Part shown: positions 1 to 5,797 of the stretch, one piece after another
Layout: each line of letters begins with the position of its first letter
Numbering within the stretch: position 1 is the stretch's first letter
Assembly (NCBI GenBank): GCA_029050385.1
Contig: JAIDMV010000281.1
Coordinates: 1 to 11,455 of the forward strand
Length of the DNA: 11,455 bases
Source: Anaeroplasmataceae bacterium
Lineage (GTDB): Bacteria; Bacillota_I; Bacilli_A; Acholeplasmatales; Anaeroplasmataceae
Reading direction: 5' to 3'
The notes under the pieces: model-generated
What the model saw: the letters and a program-made list of their open reading frames with translations, nothing else
Told to the model about the DNA's origin: nothing
Database searches by the model: none
Translations under genes and position numbers: made by a program

Positions 1-33
1 GTTTACGCGCTGATAAATTCTAAAAATAAATAA
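1..33 (+). CDS. C-terminal end of small hydrophobic peptide, candidate type I toxin (left copy, cut by window edge)
   Basis: The window opens inside a reading frame that ends with VYALINSKNK and a TAA stop at 31-33. The complete copy near 5541-5612 ends with VNTLINSKDK and TAA. The two therefore share LINSK-x-K at the end, and the DNA after the stop is also alike. By comparison with the full copy, only the last ten codons are present and the membrane segment lies outside the window. The function as a membrane-acting toxin is inferred from the paired antisense RNA layout, not from a recognised family. A start codon and ribosome-binding site cannot be seen. Confidence 0.5.
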   Translation, partial: VYALINSKNK

Positions 34-74
34 TATCTATAGGACAAGAGTGAATAATATTTAAAAAAGTACCT

Positions 75-183
75 GTATAAAGAAAAAGAGCCTTTACAAA
101 CTATACAAGGGTTTAAGGCTTCTATTTCTTTATATTTTTTCAAAAGAGAGATGAAATCCCCACTTTGTAAGGTTTCTATCTAC
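75..183 (-). ncRNA. Putative antisense antitoxin RNA (left copy)
   Basis: A minus-strand promoter (190-218) would start an RNA near 183 that runs left across the 3' region of the small peptide gene and ends at the hairpin at 89-120. It would be about 110 nt. The 5' part contains a hairpin whose loop is shared with the right copy (CCCCrCTTTGTAAGG on the plus strand, 148-163). Antitoxin RNAs of type I systems such as RatA overlap the 3' end of the toxin mRNA in this way. Transcription is inferred from promoter and terminator signals only. Confidence 0.5.
78..130. terminator. Two-way terminator-like hairpin of left copy
   Basis: Stem AGCCTT (89-94) pairs with AAGGCT (115-120), and AAAC/GTTT can extend it past a small bulge. 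On the minus strand it is followed by a T-rich run (complement of 78-88), and on the plus strand by TCTATTTCTTTAT. It could end both the antisense RNA and the peptide mRNA. It is also the first good hairpin downstream of the GNAT gene for leftward transcripts of the asnA operon. Confidence 0.5.
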
Positions 184-189
184 ATCTTG

Positions 190-218
190 ATTATAAATGA
201 TTTAAATGACTTTTACAA
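190..218 (-). promoter_or_regulatory. Promoter of putative antisense RNA, left copy
   Basis: Minus strand: -35 TTGTAA (213-218), 17-bp spacer, -10 TATAAT (190-195). The same hexamers and spacing recur in the right copy although the spacer bases differ, which suggests selection on the promoter. The small plus-strand terminator stem that overlaps this -35 in the right copy is broken here, but the -35 is kept. Confidence 0.65.
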
Positions 219-246
219 TTTCTTTTTTATTAGCTCAAAGAGTTCT

Positions 247-804
247 TTAATTTCTTTTAATATTATACGTTAAAGCTAAAGAGCCTGTTAAATACTTCTT
301 CACTTCTTTAAAACCATAGTGCTTATAAAAACCATATCCTCTAGTTCTTTCGTTTTCTGTTATTAAATATAAATAAGAATATCCATAAAGTGATAAATGG
401 TTTCTCAGCACATCTAATAATCTTTTGCCTAGACCTAACTTCTGATACTTAGGAGTTATATTCATATGAAAGCCTCCACTATATTTTTGATCTAGAGGTT
501 TAGAGACCAATAAACATATTTTAGAAAATATACCTAAAAATAAAGATTGCTTTCTTATTTTTGGAATCCATTTTTCTTTCATTTGTTTCTCATATAGTTT
601 AGCATTTGTAGATGCAACAATATAACCAATAACTACATCATTATCTACAAGCACATAAGCATGCTCGCTTTCTGATTCCAAATAATAATCTAAAAACATC
701 CAGCAGACTACTTCTTTATTCTGAAATCCTTTCTTTGCAGTTTCCATACAAATTTTCCTAACTGCTGTATTATCTTTTACTTGATATTTTCTGATTTCCA
801 TCAT
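247..804 (-). CDS. GNAT-family N-acetyltransferase
   Basis: This is a 185-residue protein of the GNAT fold, which moves an acetyl group from acetyl-CoA to an amine. Residues 118-130 (TPKYQKLGLGKRL) carry the Q-x-x-G-x-G/A acetyl-CoA pyrophosphate-binding loop (Q121 to G126). The end (residues 150-168, ENERTRGYGFYKHYGFKEV) is the usual GNAT tail with a repeated Tyr/Phe-Tyr-x-x-x-G-F pattern. The substrate cannot be told. The start ATG overlaps the uppP stop by one base (TAATG), and a second ATG follows at once, so residue 1 or 2 may be the true start. It is the last gene of the asnA-tsaD-pepF-uppP operon. No strong terminator directly follows it. Confidence 0.85.
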   Translation of the reverse strand: MMEIRKYQVKDNTAVRKICMETAKKGFQNKEVVCWMFLDYYLESESEHAYVLVDNDVVIGYIVASTNAKLYEKQMKEKWIPKIRKQSLFLGIFSKICLLVSKPLDQKYSGGFHMNITPKYQKLGLGKRLLDVLRNHLSLYGYSYLYLITENERTRGYGFYKHYGFKEVKKYLTGSLALTYNIKRN

Positions 805-1685
805 TAGAAAGACATCACTTTAGTTAAAAATAAAATCAATAAAAGAATACCTAAAAAAATACGATACACTCCAAAGGTTTTAAAATCATGCTTTTTTATA
901 AAACTCATTAGGAATTTAATAATAATCATAGAAACCACAAACGCCACTACTGAGCCAATCAATAATAGAAATATATCACCAGAAGCAATCGTCCCAGCAG
1001 ATAAAATATACTTTATTCCTTTCAGTAAGGAAGCTCCAAACATAACTGGTATGGATAGGAAAAACGAAAATTCACAGGCAACATCTCTACTACATAAAAG
1101 GAGCATGGCTCCTAATATGGTAACTCCACTTCTAGAGGTACCAGGAATTAAGGCAAGTAATTGAATACAACCAATAAGGAATGCTGTTTTAAAGGATAAG
1201 CTCTGCACATCTAGAGTTTGAAAGTTCCGCTTCCTATTCCATAGTTCCATCACAATAAATAATATTCCATAGAGAATTAAAGTAATAGAAACTGTAATTG
1301 AATTATAAAACATTTCATCTAACCAGTCGTCTAAAAGTAACCCTATGATTGCAGCAGGAAGACAGGCAATTAAAACCTTTGCCCATAAAATCCATATTTT
1401 TCTCTTTTCTTCTTTAGATTTAGGTCTTGAACTATCCTCTAAGGACTTTCCCCATAGAGGATTTAATTTGTTAAAAAAGCATACGATAACCGCTAGGATA
1501 GCTCCTAACTGGATTGCAACTAAGAAAAAATCCCAGAATGCTTTACCACCTACAAAGATTTTTTGCACATCTAGGACTTCTTCTAATATAATCATATGAC
1601 CTGTACTACTAATTGGAAGCCATTCTGTAATGCCTTCCACAATACCAAATAAAACTATTTTAAAGATATTGAGTAGTTGATTCAC
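804..1685 (-). CDS. uppP: Undecaprenyl-diphosphatase (UppP/BacA)
   Basis: This integral membrane enzyme (293 aa) removes a phosphate from undecaprenyl diphosphate so that the lipid carrier for peptidoglycan and other wall polymers can be reused. Extra copies give bacitracin resistance. The first family motif is at residues 17-31 (EGITEWLPISSTGHM, with E17, E21 and H30), and the second at 181-187 (PGTSRSG, with R185). Several hydrophobic helices fill the rest, and the length is slightly above the E. coli enzyme. The start is GTG, six bases after an AGAGGT site inside the end of the preceding peptidase gene. The ATG overlapping it (1685-1687) is out of frame and stops at once. It is co-transcribed with its neighbours, with a 2-bp gap upstream and a 1-bp overlap downstream. 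Confidence 0.95.
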   Translation of the reverse strand: MNQLLNIFKIVLFGIVEGITEWLPISSTGHMIILEEVLDVQKIFVGGKAFWDFFLVAIQLGAILAVIVCFFNKLNPLWGKSLEDSSRPKSKEEKRKIWILWAKVLIACLPAAIIGLLLDDWLDEMFYNSITVSITLILYGILFIVMELWNRKRNFQTLDVQSLSFKTAFLIGCIQLLALIPGTSRSGVTILGAMLLLCSRDVACEFSFFLSIPVMFGASLLKGIKYILSAGTIASGDIFLLLIGSVVAFVVSMIIIKFLMSFIKKHDFKTFGVYRIFLGILLLILFLTKVMSF

Positions 1686-1687
1686 AT

Positions 1688-3376
1688 TTATACCTCTAAT
1701 TCTTTTAATATTTTTTCTAATTTAGGCATGATTTTGTTTAATGAACCTTGTTCAAAAGGATTTTCCAAGCCTACACTATCTAATAATGCAACAAAGGATT
1801 TAGATCCACCAAGCTTACATAAATCATAATATGTTTTCCATGCTTTATCATGGTTGTCTCTATCCTTTAATAAAAACTGGAATGCACATACCTGAGCGAG
1901 TGTATAGTCAATATAATAAAAGGCGCTGGAATAAATATGACCTTGACGATGCCAGTAATTTCCTCTTTCGTAATAAGAAATACCATCATAGTTTTTCCAA
2001 GGAGTATATTTTTGTTCTAATTCATGCCACTTATCTTTACGCATTTTTGGTGTAGCATTTGGATTTTCATATACATAATGCTGGAATTCATCAACACATA
2101 CACCATAAGGTATAAAGGTAATTGCTTCACTTAAATGCTTATAGCGATACTTCTTGGCATCCTTATCAAAGAATAAATCCATATAAGGATATGCAAAGAA
2201 TTCCATACTCATAGAATGAATTTCACATGCCTCTAATGTTGGCCAGTAAATATCTGAAACAGGTAATAGCTTAGATGCTGTATACACCTCAAAGGCATGA
2301 CCAGCTTCATGGGTTAATACATCCACATCCCCCATTGTTCCATTGAAATTAGAAAAGATAAATGGAGCCTTATACTCATCAATCATCGTACAGTAGCCAC
2401 CACCCGCTTTACCAGGTTTGGTTTCTAAATCCATCAAATCATGTTCTATCATGAAGTTAAAGAATGCTTCAGTTTCTTTAGATAAATTAGAATAGAAGGC
2501 TTTGGCACTTGAAACAAGCTCATCTTTATTTTTTCCATGGTCTGGATTTCCATCTGGATAAAAGATTGGAATATCATAGGATTTGAAATCTTTGATTCCA
2601 ATACGCTTTGCCTGATTCTCTATAATCTTTTTTGCAACAGGAACTACAGATTCTAAAACCTGTTTACGATAGCCTGCAACATCCTTACTATTATAATCAC
2701 TTCTACCTAAACGATAGTATCCAAAATCAACGTAATTCTCATAGCCCATTTTCTTTGCCATTTGGGTACGAACCTTTACAAGCTTATCATAGATGGTATC
2801 TAGCTTCTCCTCAATAGATTCCATAAACTCAACCTTCTTGAGTTCAGCAGCTTTTCTTACCTCTCTATCTGGATGGTTCGCATACACTGTCATTTGACTT
2901 AGGTTATTGATTTTTCCATCAAATTCAATCTTTGCAGAAGCCATTAATTTAGAATATTCTGTACAAAGTTTAGCTTCCTCTGTGAGTTCCTCCATAATAG
3001 CTGGATCAAAACTCTTTAGTTGGATTTCAGTTAGTGTAAAGAATTGCTTTGTATAAGCTTTTTCTAAATCTTCACGATAAGGTAAAGCTACTAATACCTT
3101 AAAATATTCATTGATAGCACTTGAATATTTAGGACCATTTTCATCAAAAAAGGCTGTTTCTTCTTCATAAAAAGAATCCGTTGTATCAATACTGTTTCGT
3201 ATTGAACAAAGAGTTGCCATTGTAGAATAATGGCTTCCAATCTCATTTACTTTATCGATAATTGGTTTTGCTTCTTTAAAAGTTTTTGCTTCCTTTAATT
3301 TTGAAGTTAATTCTTTTAAGTTTTTTGCAATCTCTTCAATATTAGGTCTTTCATACTTAAATTCATTAAATTTCAT
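1688..3376 (-). CDS. M3-family oligoendopeptidase (PepF-like zinc metallopeptidase)
   Basis: This 562-residue cytoplasmic zinc peptidase probably cuts short peptides. The catalytic HEXXH motif is HEAGH at residues 356-360, and the third metal ligand is most likely E385 in EACEIHSMSMEFF, 25 residues further on. The N-terminal half is helical and charged, as in the M3 oligopeptidase family. There is no signal peptide. The ATG start has a clean GGAGG site six bases upstream and lies inside the end of tsaD (11-bp overlap), which suggests coupled translation. I do not assign a specific symbol, because M3 subfamilies (PepF/M3B and others) are hard to separate by eye. A role in peptide turnover is inferred. 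Confidence 0.93.
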   Translation of the reverse strand: MKFNEFKYERPNIEEIAKNLKELTSKLKEAKTFKEAKPIIDKVNEIGSHYSTMATLCSIRNSIDTTDSFYEEETAFFDENGPKYSSAINEYFKVLVALPYREDLEKAYTKQFFTLTEIQLKSFDPAIMEELTEEAKLCTEYSKLMASAKIEFDGKINNLSQMTVYANHPDREVRKAAELKKVEFMESIEEKLDTIYDKLVKVRTQMAKKMGYENYVDFGYYRLGRSDYNSKDVAGYRKQVLESVVPVAKKIIENQAKRIGIKDFKSYDIPIFYPDGNPDHGKNKDELVSSAKAFYSNLSKETEAFFNFMIEHDLMDLETKPGKAGGGYCTMIDEYKAPFIFSNFNGTMGDVDVLTHEAGHAFEVYTASKLLPVSDIYWPTLEACEIHSMSMEFFAYPYMDLFFDKDAKKYRYKHLSEAITFIPYGVCVDEFQHYVYENPNATPKMRKDKWHELEQKYTPWKNYDGISYYERGNYWHRQGHIYSSAFYYIDYTLAQVCAFQFLLKDRDNHDKAWKTYYDLCKLGGSKSFVALLDSVGLENPFEQGSLNKIMPKLEKILKELEV

Positions 3377-4382
3377 ATAGTTCCTCCAAATCTAGAGATG
3401 CATAAGCATTTAAGCTTAAGTCATCCACTTTTTTAAATTTTTGGTATTGATAATATCCTGCAACTGCAATCATTGCAGCATTATCTGTACAATATTTGAT
3501 AGATGGTATACAAATTTCAAAGCCTGGATTTTCTTTTGTAAATCTTTCCTTTAATCCTTTATTTGCAGAAACACCGCCTGCAACAATAATCTGCTTCACA
3601 TTTTTTTCCTTAGCTAAACGGAAGGTCTTATTCACTAAAACCTCACTGACAGAAGCCTGAAAGGAAGCACAAAGGTTCTTAGGGTCAATGCTTTCTCCTC
3701 TTTGACTGGCATTATGTGCAAGATTGATTACAGCACTTTTTAATCCTGAGAAAGAGAAATTGTAGGAACCATCCTCTAAATAAACTCTAGGAAGATGATA
3801 GGTATCTTCTCCCTCATGGGCTAGCTTATCTACCGCAGGTCCTCCTGGATAAGGAAGTCCAATCACTCTTGCTACCTTGTCATAAGCCTCTCCTACTGCA
3901 TCATCTAGAGTTTCTCCAACAATCTCAAAACTGAAATGATCCTTCATATAAATCAGTTCTGTATTTCCACCTGAAACAAGTAACGCTACTGCTGGAAACT
4001 TCATTTCATGTTCAATTGCGTTAGCATAAATATGCCCCGCTAAATGATGAACTCCTATAATAGGTTTTTTATATAGTAAAGCAAATGTCTTGGCAGCATT
4101 TACTCCAACGAGTAAAGAACCAATAAGTCCTGGTCCCATCGTTACAGCAACTAAATCTATTTCTTCAGGCTTTACTCCCGCCTTTTCTAAAGCCTCTTCA
4201 AAAATCATGGAAACCTGATAAACATGATTACGAGATGCCACCTCAGGAACTACTCCACCAAATTTCTTATGAATATCAATTTGTGAGTTAATTGCGTTAG
4301 ATAACACTTCTTTTCCATCTCTTACAATAGAAACAGAAGTTTCATCACAACTACTTTCTACACCTAGTACTAACAACTGCAT
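3366..4382 (-). CDS. tsaD: tRNA N6-threonylcarbamoyladenosine synthase catalytic subunit TsaD
   Basis: TsaD transfers threonylcarbamoyl from threonylcarbamoyl-AMP to A37 of ANN-decoding tRNAs, together with TsaB and TsaE, which are not in this window. From the ATG used here (338 aa), the visible motifs are ESSCDET near the N-terminus, the metal-binding pair H113-x3-H117 in VHHLAGH, the ATP-site SGGNT (137-141), and the C-terminal CTDNAAMIA with D300. Start choice is uncertain. A GTG at 4385 and the ATG at 4382 both sit on top of the AGAAGGTGAT ribosome site. TTG at 4376 has eight bases after AAGG and would give MLVLGVESS, which matches the length of the E. coli N-terminus. The gene begins nine bases after the asnA stop and overlaps the peptidase gene by 11 bp. 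Confidence 0.95.
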   Translation of the reverse strand: MQLLVLGVESSCDETSVSIVRDGKEVLSNAINSQIDIHKKFGGVVPEVASRNHVYQVSMIFEEALEKAGVKPEEIDLVAVTMGPGLIGSLLVGVNAAKTFALLYKKPIIGVHHLAGHIYANAIEHEMKFPAVALLVSGGNTELIYMKDHFSFEIVGETLDDAVGEAYDKVARVIGLPYPGGPAVDKLAHEGEDTYHLPRVYLEDGSYNFSFSGLKSAVINLAHNASQRGESIDPKNLCASFQASVSEVLVNKTFRLAKEKNVKQIIVAGGVSANKGLKERFTKENPGFEICIPSIKYCTDNAAMIAVAGYYQYQKFKKVDDLSLNAYASLDLEELYEI

Positions 4383-4391
4383 CACCTTCTT

Positions 4392-5399
4392 TTATAATAA
4401 ATGAATATTTTTCTTTGCTAAAAGCTCAATATCCTCTTTAGGCCAAAGGGATGCCTGAACCTCTCCAATATGTACCTTCTTTAAAAAGAACATACATAAT
4501 CTGGATTGTCCTATTCCTCCACCTATAGTATAAGGCAATCTTTTCTCTAATATGTCTAAACTATAAGGATTATTGAGTTTGTATTCTTCTTTCTTATATT
4601 CTAATTGTTTTCTCAATGAATTTTCATCAACACGAATTCCCATAGAGGATAACTCTAAGGCAATATCAAGTTCTTCATAATATACTAAAAGATCTCCATT
4701 TAATGACCAATCATCATAATCGGCAGCACGACCATCATGAGGAAGTCCATTTTTTAATGGCCCACCAATACCAATTAAAAATACTGCTTTTTTTTCTCTA
4801 CAAATCATTTTTTCTCTATCCATAGGAGATAAATTAGGATATAACTCTTCTAACTCAGCTGTTGTAATAAAATAAATATCTTCTGGTAAAACTGGCCTTA
4901 ATTCTGGATATGCTTTAAAAACCTTTTGTTCAGTTTCCTTTAGTACTAAGAAAATTCTTGATACTATCCCCTTTAAAAAATCAATGGTTCTATTTTCTTT
5001 TAATATAATTTTTTCCCAATCCCACTGATCCACATAAGCAGAATGAAGACTATCCAGTTCCTCATCTCTTCTTATCGCGTTCATATCAGTATATAGACCT
5101 GTACCTAATGGAAATTGATACTTAGCTAATGCATTTCTTTTCCATTTCGCCAAGCTCTGAACGATTTCAGCTGACTCTTCTATATTCCTTAATTGAAATT
5201 TAATTCTTCTTTCTGTACCATTTAATTCATCATTTAATCCAGATGAAGGCAAGACAAAAAGAGGAGCTGATACTCGAATTAGAGATAAGCTTTTAGCCAG
5301 CTCTCTTTCAAATGTATCCTTAACAAATTTAATGGCTTCTTCTGTTTTTAACAAATCTAATTTAGACTGATAATTGTCTATTAAAAATAATCTTTTCAT
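4392..5399 (-). CDS. asnA: Aspartate-ammonia ligase (asparagine synthetase A)
   Basis: AsnA makes L-asparagine from aspartate and ammonia with ATP going to AMP. Its fold resembles class II aminoacyl-tRNA synthetases. The 335-residue product follows the family throughout. Visible motifs are SLAKWKRNAL (82-91), VDQWDWEK (123-130), GIGGPLKNGLPHD (210-222), DYDDWSLNGD (227-236), ELSSMGIRVD (249-258) and the ATP-site motif 3 IGGGIGQSRL (292-301). The ATG start has a GAGG site seven bases before it. It is the first gene of the operon, and its promoter carries an extended -10 at 5420-5428. The leader is short, with no room for a T-box, so uncharged tRNA-Asn control is unlikely here. Confidence 0.96.
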   Translation of the reverse strand: MKRLFLIDNYQSKLDLLKTEEAIKFVKDTFERELAKSLSLIRVSAPLFVLPSSGLNDELNGTERRIKFQLRNIEESAEIVQSLAKWKRNALAKYQFPLGTGLYTDMNAIRRDEELDSLHSAYVDQWDWEKIILKENRTIDFLKGIVSRIFLVLKETEQKVFKAYPELRPVLPEDIYFITTAELEELYPNLSPMDREKMICREKKAVFLIGIGGPLKNGLPHDGRAADYDDWSLNGDLLVYYEELDIALELSSMGIRVDENSLRKQLEYKKEEYKLNNPYSLDILEKRLPYTIGGGIGQSRLCMFFLKKVHIGEVQASLWPKEDIELLAKKNIHLL

Positions 5400-5419
5400 A
5401 TTTCATCCTCGATTTTTTT

Positions 5420-5448
5420 ATTATATCACAATCTCTATTTTTTTTCAC
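5420..5448 (-). promoter_or_regulatory. asnA operon promoter
   Basis: Minus strand: a perfect -10 TATAAT (5420-5425) is preceded by TGA, making an extended -10 (TGnTATAAT). The -35 region 17 bp upstream (GTGAAA, 5443-5448) is poor, as is common for extended -10 promoters. The RNA would begin about 12-15 bases before the ATG of asnA. An A-tract lies in the spacer. One copy of an 11-bp direct repeat overlaps the -35. Confidence 0.7.
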
Positions 5449-5488
5449 TAATGAACATCAAATTAGTATTGATAACCTCACTAATGAA
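5445..5488. repeat. 11-bp direct repeat TCACTAATGAA (two copies)
   Basis: TCACTAATGAA occurs at 5445-5455 and again, exactly, at 5478-5488. The copies are 33 bp apart, close to three helical turns. An inverted core (ATTAG, 5462-5466) lies between them. The pair sits between the asnA promoter and the plus-strand small peptide gene and could bind a regulator of either. It may also be chance in AT-rich DNA. Confidence 0.4.
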
Positions 5489-5501
5489 ATTGTTGGACTC
5501 C

Positions 5502-5529
5502 CTCTTTCTTACAAATCCTAAAGAAAGGG
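5502..5529 (+). promoter_or_regulatory. Hairpin that hides the ribosome-binding site of the small peptide gene
   Basis: CTCTTTCTT (5502-5510) pairs with AAGAAAGGG (5521-5529) to form nine continuous pairs with one G-U and a 10-base loop. The 3' arm is the only Shine-Dalgarno-like sequence ahead of the ATG at 5541. In a transcript the ribosome site would therefore be masked, a known way of holding back type I toxin translation. No consensus plus-strand promoter is evident upstream. Confidence 0.55.
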
Positions 5530-5540
5530 ACTTTCATTAT

Positions 5541-5612
5541 ATGGAAACAATTTTAATTGTAATTATCATATTAATGATCGTCAACACACTTATAAACTCT
5601 AAAGATAAATAA
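5541..5612 (+). CDS. 23-residue hydrophobic peptide, candidate type I toxin (complete copy)
   Basis: The frame runs from ATG at 5541 to TAA at 5610-5612. The peptide starts METILIVIIILMIV and ends NTLINSKDK: one membrane-spanning stretch, then a short polar, lysine-bearing tail. AAGAAAGGG lies 11 bases upstream but is locked in a hairpin. A second copy of the C-terminus and of the downstream region lies at the left edge of the window, with LINSK-x-K kept. A minus-strand promoter aimed at its 3' region implies an antisense RNA. Size, single membrane helix, masked ribosome site and antisense RNA together fit a type I toxin. I do not recognise it as Fst, TxpA, BsrG, Ldr or Ibs. Expression and toxicity are inferred. 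It could also be a harmless small membrane peptide. Confidence 0.55.
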   Translation: METILIVIIILMIVNTLINSKDK

Positions 5613-5644
5613 TATCCACAGGGCGCGAGTGAACAATTTATATA

Positions 5645-5697
5645 AAGAAAAAGAGCCTTAACAACTTTACGAGGGTTAAAGGCTTCTATTTTTTTAT
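5645..5697. terminator. Two-way terminator hairpin of complete toxin-antitoxin-like element
   Basis: AGCCTTAAC (5654-5662) pairs with GTTAAAGGCT (5675-5684) with one bulged A. Leftward, the hairpin is followed by TTTTTCTTTATA on the minus strand. Rightward, it is followed by TATTTTTTTAT. It can thus end both the leftward antisense RNA and the rightward peptide mRNA. The left copy has the same outer stem with different inner pairing, so the structure is kept while the sequence drifts. Confidence 0.6.
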
Positions 5698-5747
5698 ACA
5701 AACATATAAGAGAGATGAAAGCCCCGCTTTGTAAGGTTTCTATCTTC
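5645..5747 (-). ncRNA. Putative antisense antitoxin RNA (complete copy)
   Basis: From the promoter at 5754-5782 an RNA would start near 5747 and end at the hairpin at 5653-5686, giving about 100 nt. Its 5' part folds into a hairpin: AGATGAA (5713-5719) against TTCATCT (5745-5751) on the plus-strand reading, with inner CC/GG pairs and an exposed loop around 5724-5734. It would overlap the 3' untranslated part of the peptide mRNA, not the reading frame, as RatA does with txpA. Existence is inferred from signals and from conservation in two copies. Confidence 0.55.
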
Positions 5748-5753
5748 ATCTAG

Positions 5754-5782
5754 ATTATAAGCTAGTATTAAGACTTTTACAA
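5754..5782 (-). promoter_or_regulatory. Promoter of putative antisense RNA, complete copy
   Basis: Minus strand: -35 TTGTAA (5777-5782), 17-bp spacer, -10 TATAAT (5754-5759). No minus-strand gene follows in this orientation before asnA's own promoter, so a coding role is unlikely. The same promoter is at 190-218. Confidence 0.7.
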
Positions 5783-5797
5783 GTCCTTTTTTATTTT
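5772..5797 (+). terminator. Small plus-strand terminator, possible second end of the peptide mRNA
   Basis: GACTT (5772-5776), loop TTAC, AAGTC (5781-5785), then a T-rich run to 5797. The stem is only 5 bp. It overlaps the antisense promoter -35 and touches the stop codon of the convergent isomerase-like gene. If the peptide mRNA reads through the first hairpin it could stop here, and would then be fully complementary to the antisense RNA. Confidence 0.4.

Noticed and set aside
1..236. The repeated element as an insertion sequence, CRISPR or tracrRNA-like piece
   Set aside because: There is no transposase, no terminal inverted repeats, no target duplication visible, and no spacer-repeat array. 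A peptide frame with an antisense promoter explains the conserved parts better.
1345..1599. Plus-strand open frame inside uppP
   Set aside because: It is antisense to a well-supported family member, with no ribosome site or recognisable protein.
1831..2817. Plus-strand open frames (1831-2055 and 2632-2817) inside the M3 peptidase gene
   Set aside because: They lie opposite conserved catalytic-domain coding sequence and have no independent support.
5400..5500. T-box leader for asnA
   Set aside because: The -10 lies about 20 bases before the start codon, so the leader is too short, and no T-box sequence is present.
5537..5749. 70-codon minus-strand open frame across the toxin-antitoxin-like element
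   Set aside because: It runs through the two-way terminator and against the small peptide gene, has no convincing ribosome site, and its frame is not kept in the left copy. The conserved features here fit RNA structure, not this protein.
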